From Sodiomyces alkalinus F11 (lineage: Eukaryota > Ascomycota > Sordariomycetes > Glomerellales > Plectosphaerellaceae), in contig NW_021167082.1 in the NCBI RefSeq assembly GCF_003711515.1, positions 2,163,691 to 2,227,690 on the forward strand: DNA of 64,000 bases. The letters are read 5' to 3'. A model generated the notes under the pieces. It did no database searches. It was not told where the DNA came from and worked only from the letters and a program-made list of their open reading frames with translations. Positions 47,929 through 59,839 of the stretch are shown here, piece by piece. Positions within the stretch are counted from its first letter, which is position 1; each line of letters opens with the position of its first letter. The position numbers and the translations under genes were made by a program.

Positions 47929-48895
47929 TCTTTTCCTTAAAGTTAATCGCTACTAACTTACCCATATAACGTATATAGGGGGCCCTTAGATCCCCGCCTA
48001 TACCGATATCTATTACCCTCTTGCGTAGAGCGACGAACAGCATAGTAGTCGATAATAACGTAGCCGTAGTAAAAGCAGGAGGCTCTAGTATAATAGGCTA
48101 CACGATAGCCTCCCCGGACTACGAGGCTAACACCGTAGCCGTGGTCTTAAGCCTTTCAGAGGCTCGTGTTATACTCGCGGGAGAAGCGGCGCGTTTAGTA
48201 TTATTATCTTCGTAAGAAGGTATAACGACTATACTATATTGTGTGGTTAGCTAGTATTATAGACTAGAACGTATATGAACTACTTATAAGATAGTAGGTT
48301 ATTTAATTAATTAAAACTATAAGTCGTTAGTACACGATATCGTGGATTAGGCAAAGGACTTAAAGCCGTAGTATAATCCAAAATTGAAGTATAGAAGAGA
48401 ATAAAAGAATAGAAAAAGGGAGTAATAGTAGGTTACGAGATATCCCCCTAACGGCAGTTATATAGGCATGTATTTGAGTTTAAAGAAGGAAGCTACGAAT
48501 TCGCGGAAGGAGTAATAACAGGCCCTACACGTAATACTAAGAGGGAGTCTTTATAAGTTAAAAAGGATAACCTAAAAGCGAAGATAAAGGAACGGAATAG
48601 AAGACCTATAAAAGGACTAGCCTAGAACCTATTAGAGTCCCGGGTAGGATATTAGCTTTAGTGGTTTTTAGTTAATAAATCGAAGGGACGGGGTATATAC
48701 CCAGGTTAGAGCTATACCTAAAGAGGCTCTATATAGGAACTAGGCGGGGACTTATTGGGATCTTGTTATAGAGGGCTTTAGTTCGGAGTATCGGGGGATT
48801 TAGGAGACGGACTCGGAGGCTGGGTTTTAGAGGAGCTAAGAGGCTAGCACGGATCGGGCGCTCCTAAGGATAGGAGTATCCAGGGGAGGTCGCTA

Positions 48896-49249
48896 TATCA
48901 GGTACCTATAGTAGTAATTATAATAAGTCCTAGGTATAAACCTATCGGGGTCTAGCCGCCTTTAGTCTAAGACCCCTTAAGATATAATTAAAGCAGTTAT
49001 TATATAGTAAATAAAATAGTTACTCGAAGTAAATAAGGCAGCCCTCGAGGAAGTAAATACGCAGTCCTCGAGGAGTTAGAGAACGTAATCTTAAGGAGCG
49101 GAGGAGCCTCCCCTTTTAAGAGGGAGGCTAGCGATTAATCTAATTCTTTAGCTATACCTATATTCTGATCCTACTATAATCCTATCGTGATCGCACCTAG
49201 TTCCTTGCTTAACGCTACCTTTTCACTCTTTACGACTACCTATTTAACA
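48896..49249 (+). repeat. 3' LTR of Gypsy A3
   Basis: 354 bp from TATCAGGTACC to TATTTAACA, homologous to the LTRs at 8234-8597 and 30252-30611. Confidence 0.85.
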
Positions 49250-49696
49250 CCAAACAAGCGGATATCTCAGTGCCATTCGTTCGTATAGGTTCCGTGCCGC
49301 GGGATCCCTATGCGCGTATAGTGCCTGCTAATCGTGGTCGTATCACGCAGGGTCGAGCGTAGCGGCCTTACCTAGAGAGCAAGCTGCTACGCTCGTAGCT
49401 CTTAAATGGTAGTAGGTAAAAGGATATATTATCTCTTAATAAGTAAGACTCTGAATTATCAGATATAACGTAACTACAACTGTCAAAAATAGTGTTAGAA
49501 TTAAGGGCTTAAAATCATCGATTTTTAGAGACCCAAATATATATCTTCTCCCTCTACAGGACCGTCAGGGAACTGCTACTACCGTTTTATCCATAGCAAA
49601 AATTCTGCCGTTTGCCCGGATTACCGAGGCTACAATCCTTCGGTCAAATCCGTGCCCGTTATGTAACCGTAAAAACTACCTATGGTCCGTTCAACA
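49250..49696 (-). repeat. Copia-related LTR (49457-49696) plus leader fragment, lightly RIP-mutated
   Basis: On the - strand, a 240-bp LTR starts TGTTGAACGGACC and ends near TATCTGATA. It shares the order of motifs of the Copia alpha LTR, including the CCCTGACGG block, TTTGACAG/TTTTGAC near the end and the TTATATCTGATA terminus. About 200 bp of leader follow, with an AGTCTTACTTATTAAGAG match to the Copia alpha leader. It then stops at the Gypsy A3 LTR. It still has many CpA and TpG sites, so it is probably a low-copy or diverged relative. 49697-49719 shows nothing assignable. Confidence 0.65.
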
Positions 49697-49719
49697 CCCA
49701 TTAATTATCGCACGTCAAA

Positions 49720-49960
49720 TAGCACTTAGATAATTAACTTAGTAGAGTAGAAATCTCGTCTGTGTGTATTATATTAAGTTATATCTGTGTGAGTCTCTTA
49801 TACCTTTAATTTAGGTGGTGAAGACTCTGTTATAGGTACCATGTCATTTGGATCCTATCTGGTCTTTTCCGGTATCCGCCCCTACTATATCCGAAGCCCT
49901 TAGTTATAGCGTGGATCCCCCCTGGATCCCCTATAGACCACGTCGTGGTCCGTGTGCCTA
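49720..49960 (-). repeat. 3' LTR of Copia D
   Basis: 241 bp. The end toward the element interior reads GTGTGCCTA (RIP form of GTGTGCCCA). The outer end TAGCACTTAG keeps CpA sites lost in the other LTR. Confidence 0.88.
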
Positions 49961-52900
49961 TACGATATACCCCCTTAGTTAAGGTGGGTCTTCTCAGGTA
50001 AACTGACTAATCAGAGGCTTCGGTTTAAACAAAACGCTCTTAGCTTTTCCATCGTAAAATCAACAGTTAAGGGAAAAACGCCCTCGTGAAAGGGATCTAA
50101 ATCCGCCCTATTTAACCGTTTAATTCAATTCTATCTTAATTAGGTCATTAATCCTGATTAGCCGGATCTACTTAACCGGATCTATATCTATCGGATCTGC
50201 TACGCCCTCGGAGGCCGTTATCGTCGTTACTGCCACGGCTTTAGCTACGGCTTTAGCGCGTTTAATCTCTTCGTGCAGTTATTTTAACTACTCGATAGGA
50301 TCCTTTTAATCCGTTAGATTAAGCTATTACTATAGTCTTTTAATCCCTGCCTCCGGTAGTACCTTCGTTAAACTGTCCGCGATTATATCCTTCGTGTTAA
50401 CGTATATAACCTTAAAAAGGCCTTACTATACTAACTAGCGCGCCTACTAGTTATAAATATCAACGTGCCGTAGTCTTATTCGCAGGCGTTATGCCTTCTT
50501 ATTAATAAGGTTAATAGTCTGCTAATTATCGTAGTATAGCTATAGTTATTATTAATCTAACCGGAGTTCTAAATCCCTTAATATCCGACTAACCCATAGC
50601 GTCTCTTTAGCGGCCTCTATAAGAGCGAGTAGTTCCGATTCTATTAATAATATCGTAACTATCGGTTACTTACCCGCCTTTGAGTTAATAGTGCCGCCGA
50701 AGAGTTTTATCGCGTATCCTTAGGAGCTCTTACGGTCTGGATTATCCCCGAAGGACGCGTCGCTTATAGTTAGGAAGAGTCTATCCCCACCGAATTCTAG
50801 GAAATAGTGCCTTATATAATATAAGAATAGTAGCATTTATTAAGCCCTCTTAAGATAGTTAGAGGAGGGGTTAACGTTATATTAGGAAAGCTTTAAATAG
50901 GCGAACGCCATATCGGGTCTTATCACGATAGCGGTACATAGGATAGAACCGATTATACCCTAATACTAATAGACCTCGGGAATTAACGCGCGTATACTAT
51001 TGCGTGGTATTAGCGGCTCTATAGTTAATAATAGGACCTTTAGTGGTTTTCGGTAAAGGATATCTACGTAGAATTTAACCGCGATCTTCTCTATGTAGGA
51101 GGATTATAATAGCTATAACCTACGTATAGCTCTATCTCTTAGAACCTTAATTCCTAGGAACTAAGGAATTTTATCGCCTCCCGATAGTCTATAGCTTCGT
51201 TTAAGGGTAGCCTTAAGGTTATCGGTGTTAGTCTTATAATCTCTATAGTAGATAAGTCCGATATCGTTAACGTAGAAGAATAGGATTAAACTATCGCGGA
51301 TTATAATATAGGGGTTATTAGGCATAGCCGTGAATTCTATCTTTTATAGCTTGCCACTAAATTCCTCCTACTATCATAGTAGTAATACCCTTAAACCTAA
51401 GAGGGCTTTCCGTAGTAGTAATACCTTACCTAGTACTTCGTAGCCTTACGGTATCTTTATAAATACCTCTTCTTTAAGGCTAGCGTTAATAAACGCGTTA
51501 ATAGTATCGGACTGCCTTATCTCTAGATTAAATCGGGCGGCGATCGTTATTAGTATATGGAAGAACCGCGATACTAGCGTGGCGGCGTAGTTATTTTTAG
51601 TCTTTAAACGTTTTTATTAATCCCCTCGTACTATAAGGCGTACCTTATACTTATGGAGGGTGCTCTCCTTATTAAATTTATAGGTATATACCTATCTATA
51701 GGGGAGGACTTATTACTTATTAGCCTAATTACCGCGGATCTCCTACTAGTAGCCTATCTATTAGAACCCCTTAAGGTATTCGCCCTTAGCCTATGACCAC
51801 CGCTCCCGTAACGGGTATAGACGTATATCGCGGTGGTGGTTTAGCGGAGGCGGGAGATCCTCGCGGGTTAGATATAATAGGGAGGCGTTAAAGAGAGAGG
51901 GATCTATAATACTAACGCCGATAATATCACCGTTATTAATAGCTTACTTCCTCCCGCGTATAGGGTTATAAGTCCTTCTAGCGTTAAAGAACGCCTTCTA
52001 GGTATTATTTTTCTATACCTTCTTAGTCGTGTATAGGCTTACGATAGTTCTCGCGATAGATAGGCGCGCGGCCGATAGGTGTACGGCCGACGGGTACCCC
52101 TTAGGGGTATCTATAGCTATCCGTTAGTGGTTATCGTGTTCTTCTATTTTAGCGCCCCTAACCACCGCTAGCGCTATAAGGAATGCGCGCGCAGGATTTT
52201 CCGGGGATATTACAGGCGTGGGAAACGGTTTAAACCTCGTAGTAGTAAACCGTGAAGTATACGTAGTAATAGCGGTGGCCTCTTCCGTAGTAATAGCGGT
52301 AGCGTCTTCCTAGCCCGTAATAATAGCGGTATTATTACTTTTACCTGTAGTAATAGCGGTAGTATAGTCTTCTCCTATAGTAATAATAATATCCGTAGTA
52401 ATAGCGGTAGCGTTAGAGTTACGAGGTTCTAAATCTATAGCCTAGGTATTAGCCTATAGATTTAGAACCTCGTAACGAGTAGTAATATAGTCTATAGTAA
52501 TAGTAATAGCCTCTCTTATAGTAATACTAACGGCCTCGCCTTTATCCGTAGTAATAGCAGTGGCGTTAGTCTTCCCACTTAAGATCTAATACGTCTACGG
52601 CTATACCCCTTAATAGCAGTCTATTCGCGGTCTTATTAGATTAGATAATATGGATAGATTATAGGCGTTCCCTGATTTCCTCGGCGGAAGCTATAGCTTA
52701 CAGCGTTTTAATCCTACCGTTAAATATCTTATCTTCGTTAAAGACTATATCTCTTATAGTGATGATATCCGTTAGGTATAGTAGCTAAATACGGAAGCTA
52801 TTTAAGGATTAATATCTGATATAATAACCAATCCATACCTTCGGTTCTAGCCTTTATAGGCGGTTCCTTTTAGCTTAGGTATAGCGGGTTTTTATAAAGG

Positions 52901-55857
52901 CTTTATAGCCGTAAGTTTATAGGTGCGTAAGGTCAGGTTAACGGCCGCGCAGGCCTTCGTATAGTATTCGCTAGTTATTAATATATTATAGCGTTCTATT
53001 ATATAGATATATAGCGGTCTTAAAGATCTTAGGCTAGATAGACGTAGGCAGATTAGCCCTAATCCTTATAGCCCTCGCCCTCCTTTTAACGATACCTTTA
53101 ATCCGTTCTATAACGCCGTTTTAATCCTATAAATATGGTACTAACGGCTAGTCTTCCACCCCCTTAGCAGCGAGGAAAGCAATAACTTCTAAGTGCTAAA
53201 ATATCTTAGAATCGGCCCGTAGGATACATGGCTTAACGTCGAATTAGGTCTTAAGCAGGGTAAAAACGTCTCTTAACGTATAAAGAATAGAGCCTTAGTC
53301 TTTTTTCTATAGGTAGTAATCCTACGTATAACCTATATACACGTCTATAACGAATATAATAGACTTATATCGGCCGTCTGCTAACGACTCCGCCTCTTTA
53401 AGATCGTGAAAGTCAATAGCTAGGGCCTCTCCGGGCTTTAACGGGTAAAACGATAGTATCCGCCGGATCTATATAGGCACTTACGATTACCTATACGCGT
53501 TATAGTCGGCGGTACGCGGTCCTTGTATTCTTACCCCCTAAGTAGCGTTAATGATCCTTATAAGGGTATCGGTGCTATAGTGGCCGAGGTGTTTATACTA
53601 CCGCTATGCTATAGTCTTTTACGGTTGCCGTGGAGATTATAATCTTCTATACGGGTTATCGCGGGGGTGCCTTACCGAGACCGCGAACGCGGTAGCGGCC
53701 GTGGCTTCTGCGCGCTCGATTATATACTAGCCGTAGATATCTAGTAGCTTATAGATAGGCCGGCTATTAGCGAAGCTAATAATAGTGTTATTTACGGTAT
53801 CCTAGCGGTAGCCTTATAGGCGTAGCTAGTATTCCGAGACGATATTATCGATAAATTCCTTATAGTATACGATATCACGAAGGCGTAGTAGCCTCTTTAT
53901 ACCCGATAAGGATTACACACGTAGTTTAATGTCTTCGTATCCGAGGATAGAAGCCTTATGAGTACCCACCTAAAGGGATAAAGATAAAGTATCTGTGGGT
54001 AGTCTAACGGCCGTAAAACGGCCTTAATTATTAAAGATATAGATAAACGATCCTAAATCTAGGATCGTGTAGTGTAATAGCGCTCTAGCTTAGTCTATAG
54101 AAAGGGATACCCCCTATTCTTATTATAATCTTAATAGTATCGTCGTACGATAGCGCGCTACTCCCTAGGTTAGGTAGGCGCCTAGTCTCCCCGTCGCGGT
54201 GACGGATAGGTCATTTAAAGCTATACTTACGGGCGGCGTGGCAACCCCCTAATTTTATTATTACGGTGTAGTAGTCATAATAAGCGTAATATCATAGAGT
54301 CAATCTTCCTAGACTTCCTCTATCTTATTAGCGGTAATAGCCCCTAAGGCTTCCCACCTTTTCTATATCGCGGTATCTACGCGGCTTTTAAAACTATAGT
54401 TATATATCTTCTTTTCTATAACCTTCGTAATATCTTCGCGGCCACGCTAGGTATATGGGTATATATCCGGCCTTATATACTAATAAGCGGCGGTAGTATA
54501 GGGGTTCTTATATATCTTATAAGGCCTCCTTAGTATAGGAGGGATAGCTTTTACGGACGTATTACTACGAGGACGCTTCTTATTATCTTTATTAGCAGTA
54601 TTCTTAGTATCGGGGAGGTTTCTAAGGGTATTAAAGGTGCCTCCCCTAACTCTAGGCTTTACAGCAGTGGATTATAGACTCTTTATATTATTAAGAACCG
54701 CCTGTAAAGCCTTTACGAAGTTATTAATTATTAGCTCGTTTTCCGTAATCTTATCGTAGTTATTTACTAGGTAATTATTACTCTATTCTTAGGCGATAGG
54801 TCTAATAGCTTTTAACGGGTCTTTAACTTAATAGTCCGCGCTTAATAGCTCTAAAACGCCTATATATTTATAGTGTATTATCGCTATTTTCTAGCTTATA
54901 ACCCACCCGTCTATATCCTTAGGTATAGCCTTTATAGGCGTAGTATATCGTCGGTATAGAACTAGGACTTCCTTATAGAGGTCTATAAGAGTTAGTTCTA
55001 TATACGTGTATAGGAGGGTAATCTAAGCTTATAGGTTATTTATATTATTATCCTATAGTTATACGAGGAGATTATATAATATAGTATAGATAGTGCTTTC
55101 GATATATAAGCGTACCTTATTAAACTCCTTCTACTACGTATTATAGTCTGCCTTTTCCTCGCGGTATACGCGGCAAATTTATAAGTAACGCGTACGCCCC
55201 TTTTTAGAGAGGTCGTTAATAGACGTAGGCGTCTTTATCGGTGGTTTTTTCGTTATAGCCGTAACCTTCCGGCGAGCGGCCGTCTTCCTCTTACTAGCGG
55301 CCATAGCCGCTATAATACCGGCCGTGGTAGCCGTGGCTATAGCGTCCGTAGTATCCGTAGCCTTATCGCCCTTTAATATAATAGTAGAAGACAGAGTAGC
55401 CGTGATAGTAGAAGACGGGGTAGCTATAGCCTCCTCCGTGTCGGGGTTTACGGCGAGGGCTTCGTATTTACGGATATTAGGTGGCGTAGGCTTAAGAAGC
55501 AGGTAAGTATTAGCCTCCTTATCGCTTAGCTTTAGATTAAGATAGTTTTCTTAGTAGGGGGTATATTTACCGCGCACGGTATACTCCCACGTTACCTAAT
55601 CCCTTTAGTTAATAAGGGTAATAGCGGCCGCCTTCTATTCAGCATTAGATATATTAGAAGATATCTTTATTAGTTTATCGGTTAGTCAATTAATAAGTAG
55701 GTTAATTAATCTCTTAATTACTCTAATTAGGTCGATGATAGTTATTTAAGAGTGCTTACATAGACCTGATTACTTCTTTATAGTAGAATAGGGGTAGTCT
55801 TATTAATATCTATTGTTTAGCTATTATAAACCTGTCTTATAACTATCGTATATTGAA
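49961..55857 (-). pseudogene. Copia D gag-pol pseudogene
   Basis: On the - strand: gag (about 54350-55700; Y-L-N-L-K-L-S-D-K-E-A-N near 55530); integrase (about 52650-53700; N-G-V-I-E-R near 53095, then R-A-R-A-I-R-I-R-A-N-L-P); a variable linker with tandem repeats (52240-52590); RVT_2 (about 50850-51720; Y-K-V-R-L-I-V-R-G near 51640, Y-V-N-D-I-G-L-I near 51265, where V-D-D became V-N-D); and RNase H (about 50200-50800; D-A-S-F-G-D-N-P-D-R-K-S-S near 50745, E-S-E-L-L-A-L near 50635). RIP stops are frequent. The 60-codon + strand frame at 55324-55506 is antisense to gag. Confidence 0.8.
52418..52476. repeat. perfect 23-bp inverted repeat with 13-bp spacer
   Basis: Arms 52418-52440 and 52454-52476 are exact reverse complements, starting GTTACGAGGTTCTAAATCTA. 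The spacer is CCTAGGTATTAGC. It lies in the linker of Copia D between integrase and reverse transcriptase, within a tandem-repeat tract. It could fold as a stem-loop. Function is unknown. Confidence 0.9.
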
Positions 55858-56098
55858 TAGTATTTAGATAATTAACTTAGTAGAGTAAAAATCTCGTCTA
55901 TATATATTATATTAAGTTATATCTATACAAGTCTCTTATACCGTTAATTTAGGTGGTGAAGACTCTGTTATGGGTACTATATCATTTGGATCCCATCCGG
56001 TCTTTTCCGGTATCCGCCCCTATTATATCCGAAGCCCTTAGTCATGGCGTGGATCCCCCCTGGATCCCCTATGGACCACGTCGTGGTCCGTGTGCCCA
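55858..56098 (-). repeat. 5' LTR of Copia D, next to the thiolase promoter
   Basis: 241 bp. The outer end (56000-56098) keeps many CpA and TpG sites and carries an inverted repeat GGACCACG-T-CGTGGTCC (56073-56089). On the - strand the LTR starts TGGGCACACGG. Confidence 0.88.
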
Positions 56099-56421
56099 GG
56101 CGACATCAATTCTTTCCTTGTCACGCTTAGTAGAAGCATTGTCACGTGTTTTCATTCACTACGTGGGGACAGTTCCGGGTGGCGACGTCACTCGGACTGC
56201 CCTTATTTGAGTAGTACCTGGACCTAAGTTTGGTTTGGAATGCGCTTAAGCCGACGGGTACCGAAACAGCGGGGATAAGGATCACAAGGGAGATAGGTCT
56301 GTGGATGTTGCCCACCTCTCATCTTCTCCTCTGTCAAAACTTTCCAATATAGCCATTTCGTCCCTCATCTCGGCCCATATTGATGTGTTTCGGAGAACGC
56401 CTCGGTTGACCCTTGACTACA
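56099..56421 (+). promoter_or_regulatory. upstream region of the thiolase gene, cut to 323 bp by Copia D
   Basis: This is host sequence with normal CpA/TpG content between the Copia LTR and the thiolase ATG. It contains CACGTG at 56143-56148, a CRE-like GACGTCAC at 56184-56191, a pyrimidine-rich stretch (CACCTCTCATCTTCTCCTC, about 56313-56331) of the kind common near fungal transcription starts, and CCTCGG at 56400-56405. CCTCGG is the hexamer bound by FarA/FarB-type fatty-acid regulators in Aspergillus, but here it is so close to the ATG that it is probably in the 5' UTR. No TATA box is obvious. Confidence 0.45.
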
Positions 56422-57848
<1,427 letters not shown>

Positions 57849-58284
57849 AGACGGCATTCCATCCACCCCTTAGCCTGGCTTGCTGCATGGTATAAATACA
57901 AAGCGGAGGGACGTAGTGGTTTGGGCCTTGGTCGGTTTATAACATGGCGTTGGAAATGCCTTGGAGATCTTCGCAACAATCGTCCACGGTCGTAGCCATC
58001 TTCTGCAGAAGTGTATATTTAGGCGCTTTCGCTACTTAACTTCACTGAGAAAATTTGGATAGCCACCAAATGTTCTGTCGGAAGAGTGTCAGGACTTCGT
58101 GGCTGGCTTGGTGAGGCAGGTCCTCGTGTGGACCAGCTGTCGACTCACTCGGGCCTCTAAGCTAACAACCCGGTGATGCCCACATTGGACCATTGCACTT
58201 GAATTGAAAGTTGGCAGGATCTGAAAAGCAAAATATCTATTCATTCACTGTTTTCTAGCTCTGAAAAGGCATGGAATTTGTTCC
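57849..58284. other. intergenic region between convergent genes (3' UTRs)
   Basis: 436 bp between the two stop codons, holding both 3' UTRs and polyadenylation sites. An A-rich TATAAATACAAA near 57891 may serve the thiolase; an AT-rich TTTTGCTTTTCAG-like stretch on the - strand near 58225 may serve ETFB. No ORF, RNA gene or repeat was seen. Base composition is that of normal host DNA, without RIP. Confidence 0.6.
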
Positions 58285-59327
58285 TTAGAGAGCACCCAGT
58301 TCTTTAAGTTTTGAGATCAGCCCATCAACGTCGTCGACCTTTCCTCCGCCCTGTCTTGATGGCGGCTCTGCGAATTCATTCTGGTTAGTTTCACTGATAA
58401 AGCCTTCATCTTCGCCCCTGTTTTATTTCCCTAATCATCCCGAGAGAAGTGAAAGAGACGAGTGGCAAGGGAGGAGGTATGAGCGGAAGAAAAGGGGAAG
58501 GAAGAGAGACAAGGAGAGAAAGGAATGGGACAGCATACCCGTAACCTTCAACACCTTTAATCGCTGTTCATTGGTGATACCATAATCCGCAAGCTTTTTC
58601 TTCTCCAACGGCTTCTTCTTTGCTTTCATGATATTCGGCAAGCTCGCATATCTAGGCTCGTTCAACCTCAGGTCTGTCGTAATGACCATGGGCAGTTTTG
58701 CTCGGAGAGTCTCCACACCACCGTCAACCTCCCGAGTGACACTAACAGTGTCACCTTCGCCAAAGTCCACCTTGCTTGCTTGTGTGGCCTGCGACCAACC
58801 GAGCAGTCCAGCCAGCATCTGACCCGTCTGACCAGCGTCGGCGTCAATACTCTGCTTGCCCAGGATCACCAGGTTGCTCTTGTGCTCCTCAACGGCCTTG
58901 CGCAGCAGCTTGGCTACTGAAAGCGGCTCAAGGTCCTCGCCTTCCTTGACTTCAACATGTATACCACGGTCCGCTCCCATGGCCATGGCCGTCCGTAGCA
59001 CATCAACCGCTTTAGGTGGTCCTGCCGAGATAACGGTAATGTCTTCCACACCGCCCGGCGCTCGCTTCTTCTCTCGGATACGGACTGATTCCTCGACGGA
59101 AAGCTCGTCAAAAGGGTTCATCGAGTGCTTGACACCCGCTGTCTCAACAGCTGTCTGAGCTTTGTTGACCCGCGGTTTGACCTATCAAGACACAAATGCA
59201 TACATGAGTTAATGCTTGACTGCAGAGAACGAAGGCCCCGAGGAATAGGTCGTCCCATCTGGAATTTGCCGCTCACCGCATAGTCAATCACCCGCTTGAC
59301 GGGGACGAGAATCCTCAATGCAGACAT
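58285..59327 (-). CDS. ETFB: electron transfer flavoprotein subunit beta, mitochondrial matrix
   Basis: ETF carries electrons from acyl-CoA dehydrogenases and related matrix flavoenzymes to ETF-ubiquinone oxidoreductase; beta pairs with the FAD-binding alpha subunit and holds AMP. Exons on the - strand are 59327-59277, 59181-58539 and 58367-58285. Introns of 95 bp (GTGAGC...TAG) and 171 bp (GTATGC...CTAAC...CAG) separate them. The product is 258 residues, the usual length. Seen: N-terminal R-I-L-V-P-V-K-R-V-I-D-Y (5-16); N-P-F-D-E (39-43); nucleotide-binding D-A-D-A-G-Q-T-G-Q (130-138); the ETF-beta signature at 165-185 (V-D-G-G-V-E-T-L, then L-P-M-V-I-T-T); and the dehydrogenase recognition loop R-Y-A-S-L-P-N-I-M-K-A-K-K-K (194-207), with the anchoring Leu and the lysines methylated in mammals. 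ATG 59327 is the first in frame. The last intron is long for this gene, but both splice sites are good. Confidence 0.95.
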
Positions 59328-59533
59328 GGCTTTATGCTCAAAAAAAAAGGGCAACAAATGAGTTAGGCGGTAAGCGAAGATTAAGCAGGACCGGAAGGAG
59401 ATCAGTGCCTGGTAGCCATTCTATGTTCAAGTCGCGACATAAGGAATTGGACAAGGTCGGTTAGAGCCGGTGCTTAACCTCGGCTTGGTATACACGTGAC
59501 TTGACCCAGATGTGAAAACAAGATCAACCTAGC
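59328..59533 (-). promoter_or_regulatory. upstream region of ETFB, cut to about 200 bp by Copia E
   Basis: Host DNA between the ETFB start codon and retrotransposon sequence. It contains a CCTCGG hexamer (59478-59483), a CACGTG (59493-59498) and a 10-A run just upstream of the ATG (59340-59349). CACGTG and CCTCGG also occur upstream of the thiolase gene. No TATA box is seen. It can only be a core promoter, unless elements inside the retrotransposon contribute. Confidence 0.4.
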
Positions 59534-59833
59534 ATAAATTACGTAAGGAATTATATTAATTAAAGAGCTTAGGTAGATATCTAGTCTAGGCGATACGGGC
59601 TAGGGTACTTGAGCAGAACGGTTTCCCTATATAAACACCGTTCGTTTGATATACCTACGTCCGAAGAGTCCACCGTTTTGATACCGATAATTTCCCGCAG
59701 GACTAGTTATCAGACCACGGCTATATAGGGCCGATATAGTTACGGGTTATGCGTTTATACTCCCCTTTAAATTATCGGGTATTTAGGTAGTAGAGGAGCG
59801 ACGATTTAACTAATCGTTAACTAATAACTTACA
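59534..59833 (-). repeat. putative 3' LTR of Copia E
   Basis: Non-coding sequence between the end of the RNase H frame and host DNA. On the - strand it would begin TGTAAGTTATTAGTTAACG (complement of 59815-59833), preceded by the purine-leaning end of pol. The outer end is not certain because the partner LTR is outside the window. Confidence 0.5.
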
Positions 59834-59839
59834 GTATCT

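Larger units (their letters stand above)
42550..48250 (-). pseudogene. antisense ORF remnant in Gypsy A3 tail, split by element G
   Basis: This is the third copy of the Gypsy A antisense ORF. The N-terminal part lies on the - strand at about 48250-47929 (frame with K-R-A-A-S-P-A-S-I-T-R-A near 48190, then D-I-G-I-G-G-D-L-R-A-P-Y-I near 48000). The rest lies at 43692-42550 with the coiled-coil and basic C-terminal parts. Element G is inserted between them. The 64-codon + strand frame at 48021-48215 and the 71-codon frame at 42699-42914 are opposite-strand by-products. Confidence 0.55.
42395..49249 (+). mobile_element. Gypsy A3, 3' fragment (tail plus 3' LTR), split by LTR element G
   Basis: 42395-43692 plus 47929-49249 align to 5955-8597 of A1: the same non-coding start, antisense ORF, and 3' LTR at 48896-49249. 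No pol is present; the fragment begins at the 3' end of the non-coding region, directly next to repeat X. The interruption at 43692/47929 is the gag-only LTR element G. A1 (about 7235-7275) shows the uninterrupted site. Confidence 0.82.
49720..56098 (-). mobile_element. Ty1/Copia element D, full structure, RIP-degraded
   Basis: The 6,379-bp element on the - strand has 241-bp LTRs at 49720-49960 and 55858-56098. The internal order on the - strand is gag, integrase, reverse transcriptase, RNase H. No matching target duplication is visible (TCAAA at the left, GGCGA at the right). That suggests recombination between elements or a rearranged flank. Its right LTR forms the border of the gene island, about 320 bp upstream of the thiolase start codon. 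Confidence 0.85.

Noticed and set aside
49715..56103. target-site duplication for Copia D
   Set aside because: The 5 bp flanking the LTR pair (TCAAA and GGCGA) do not match even when RIP changes are allowed.
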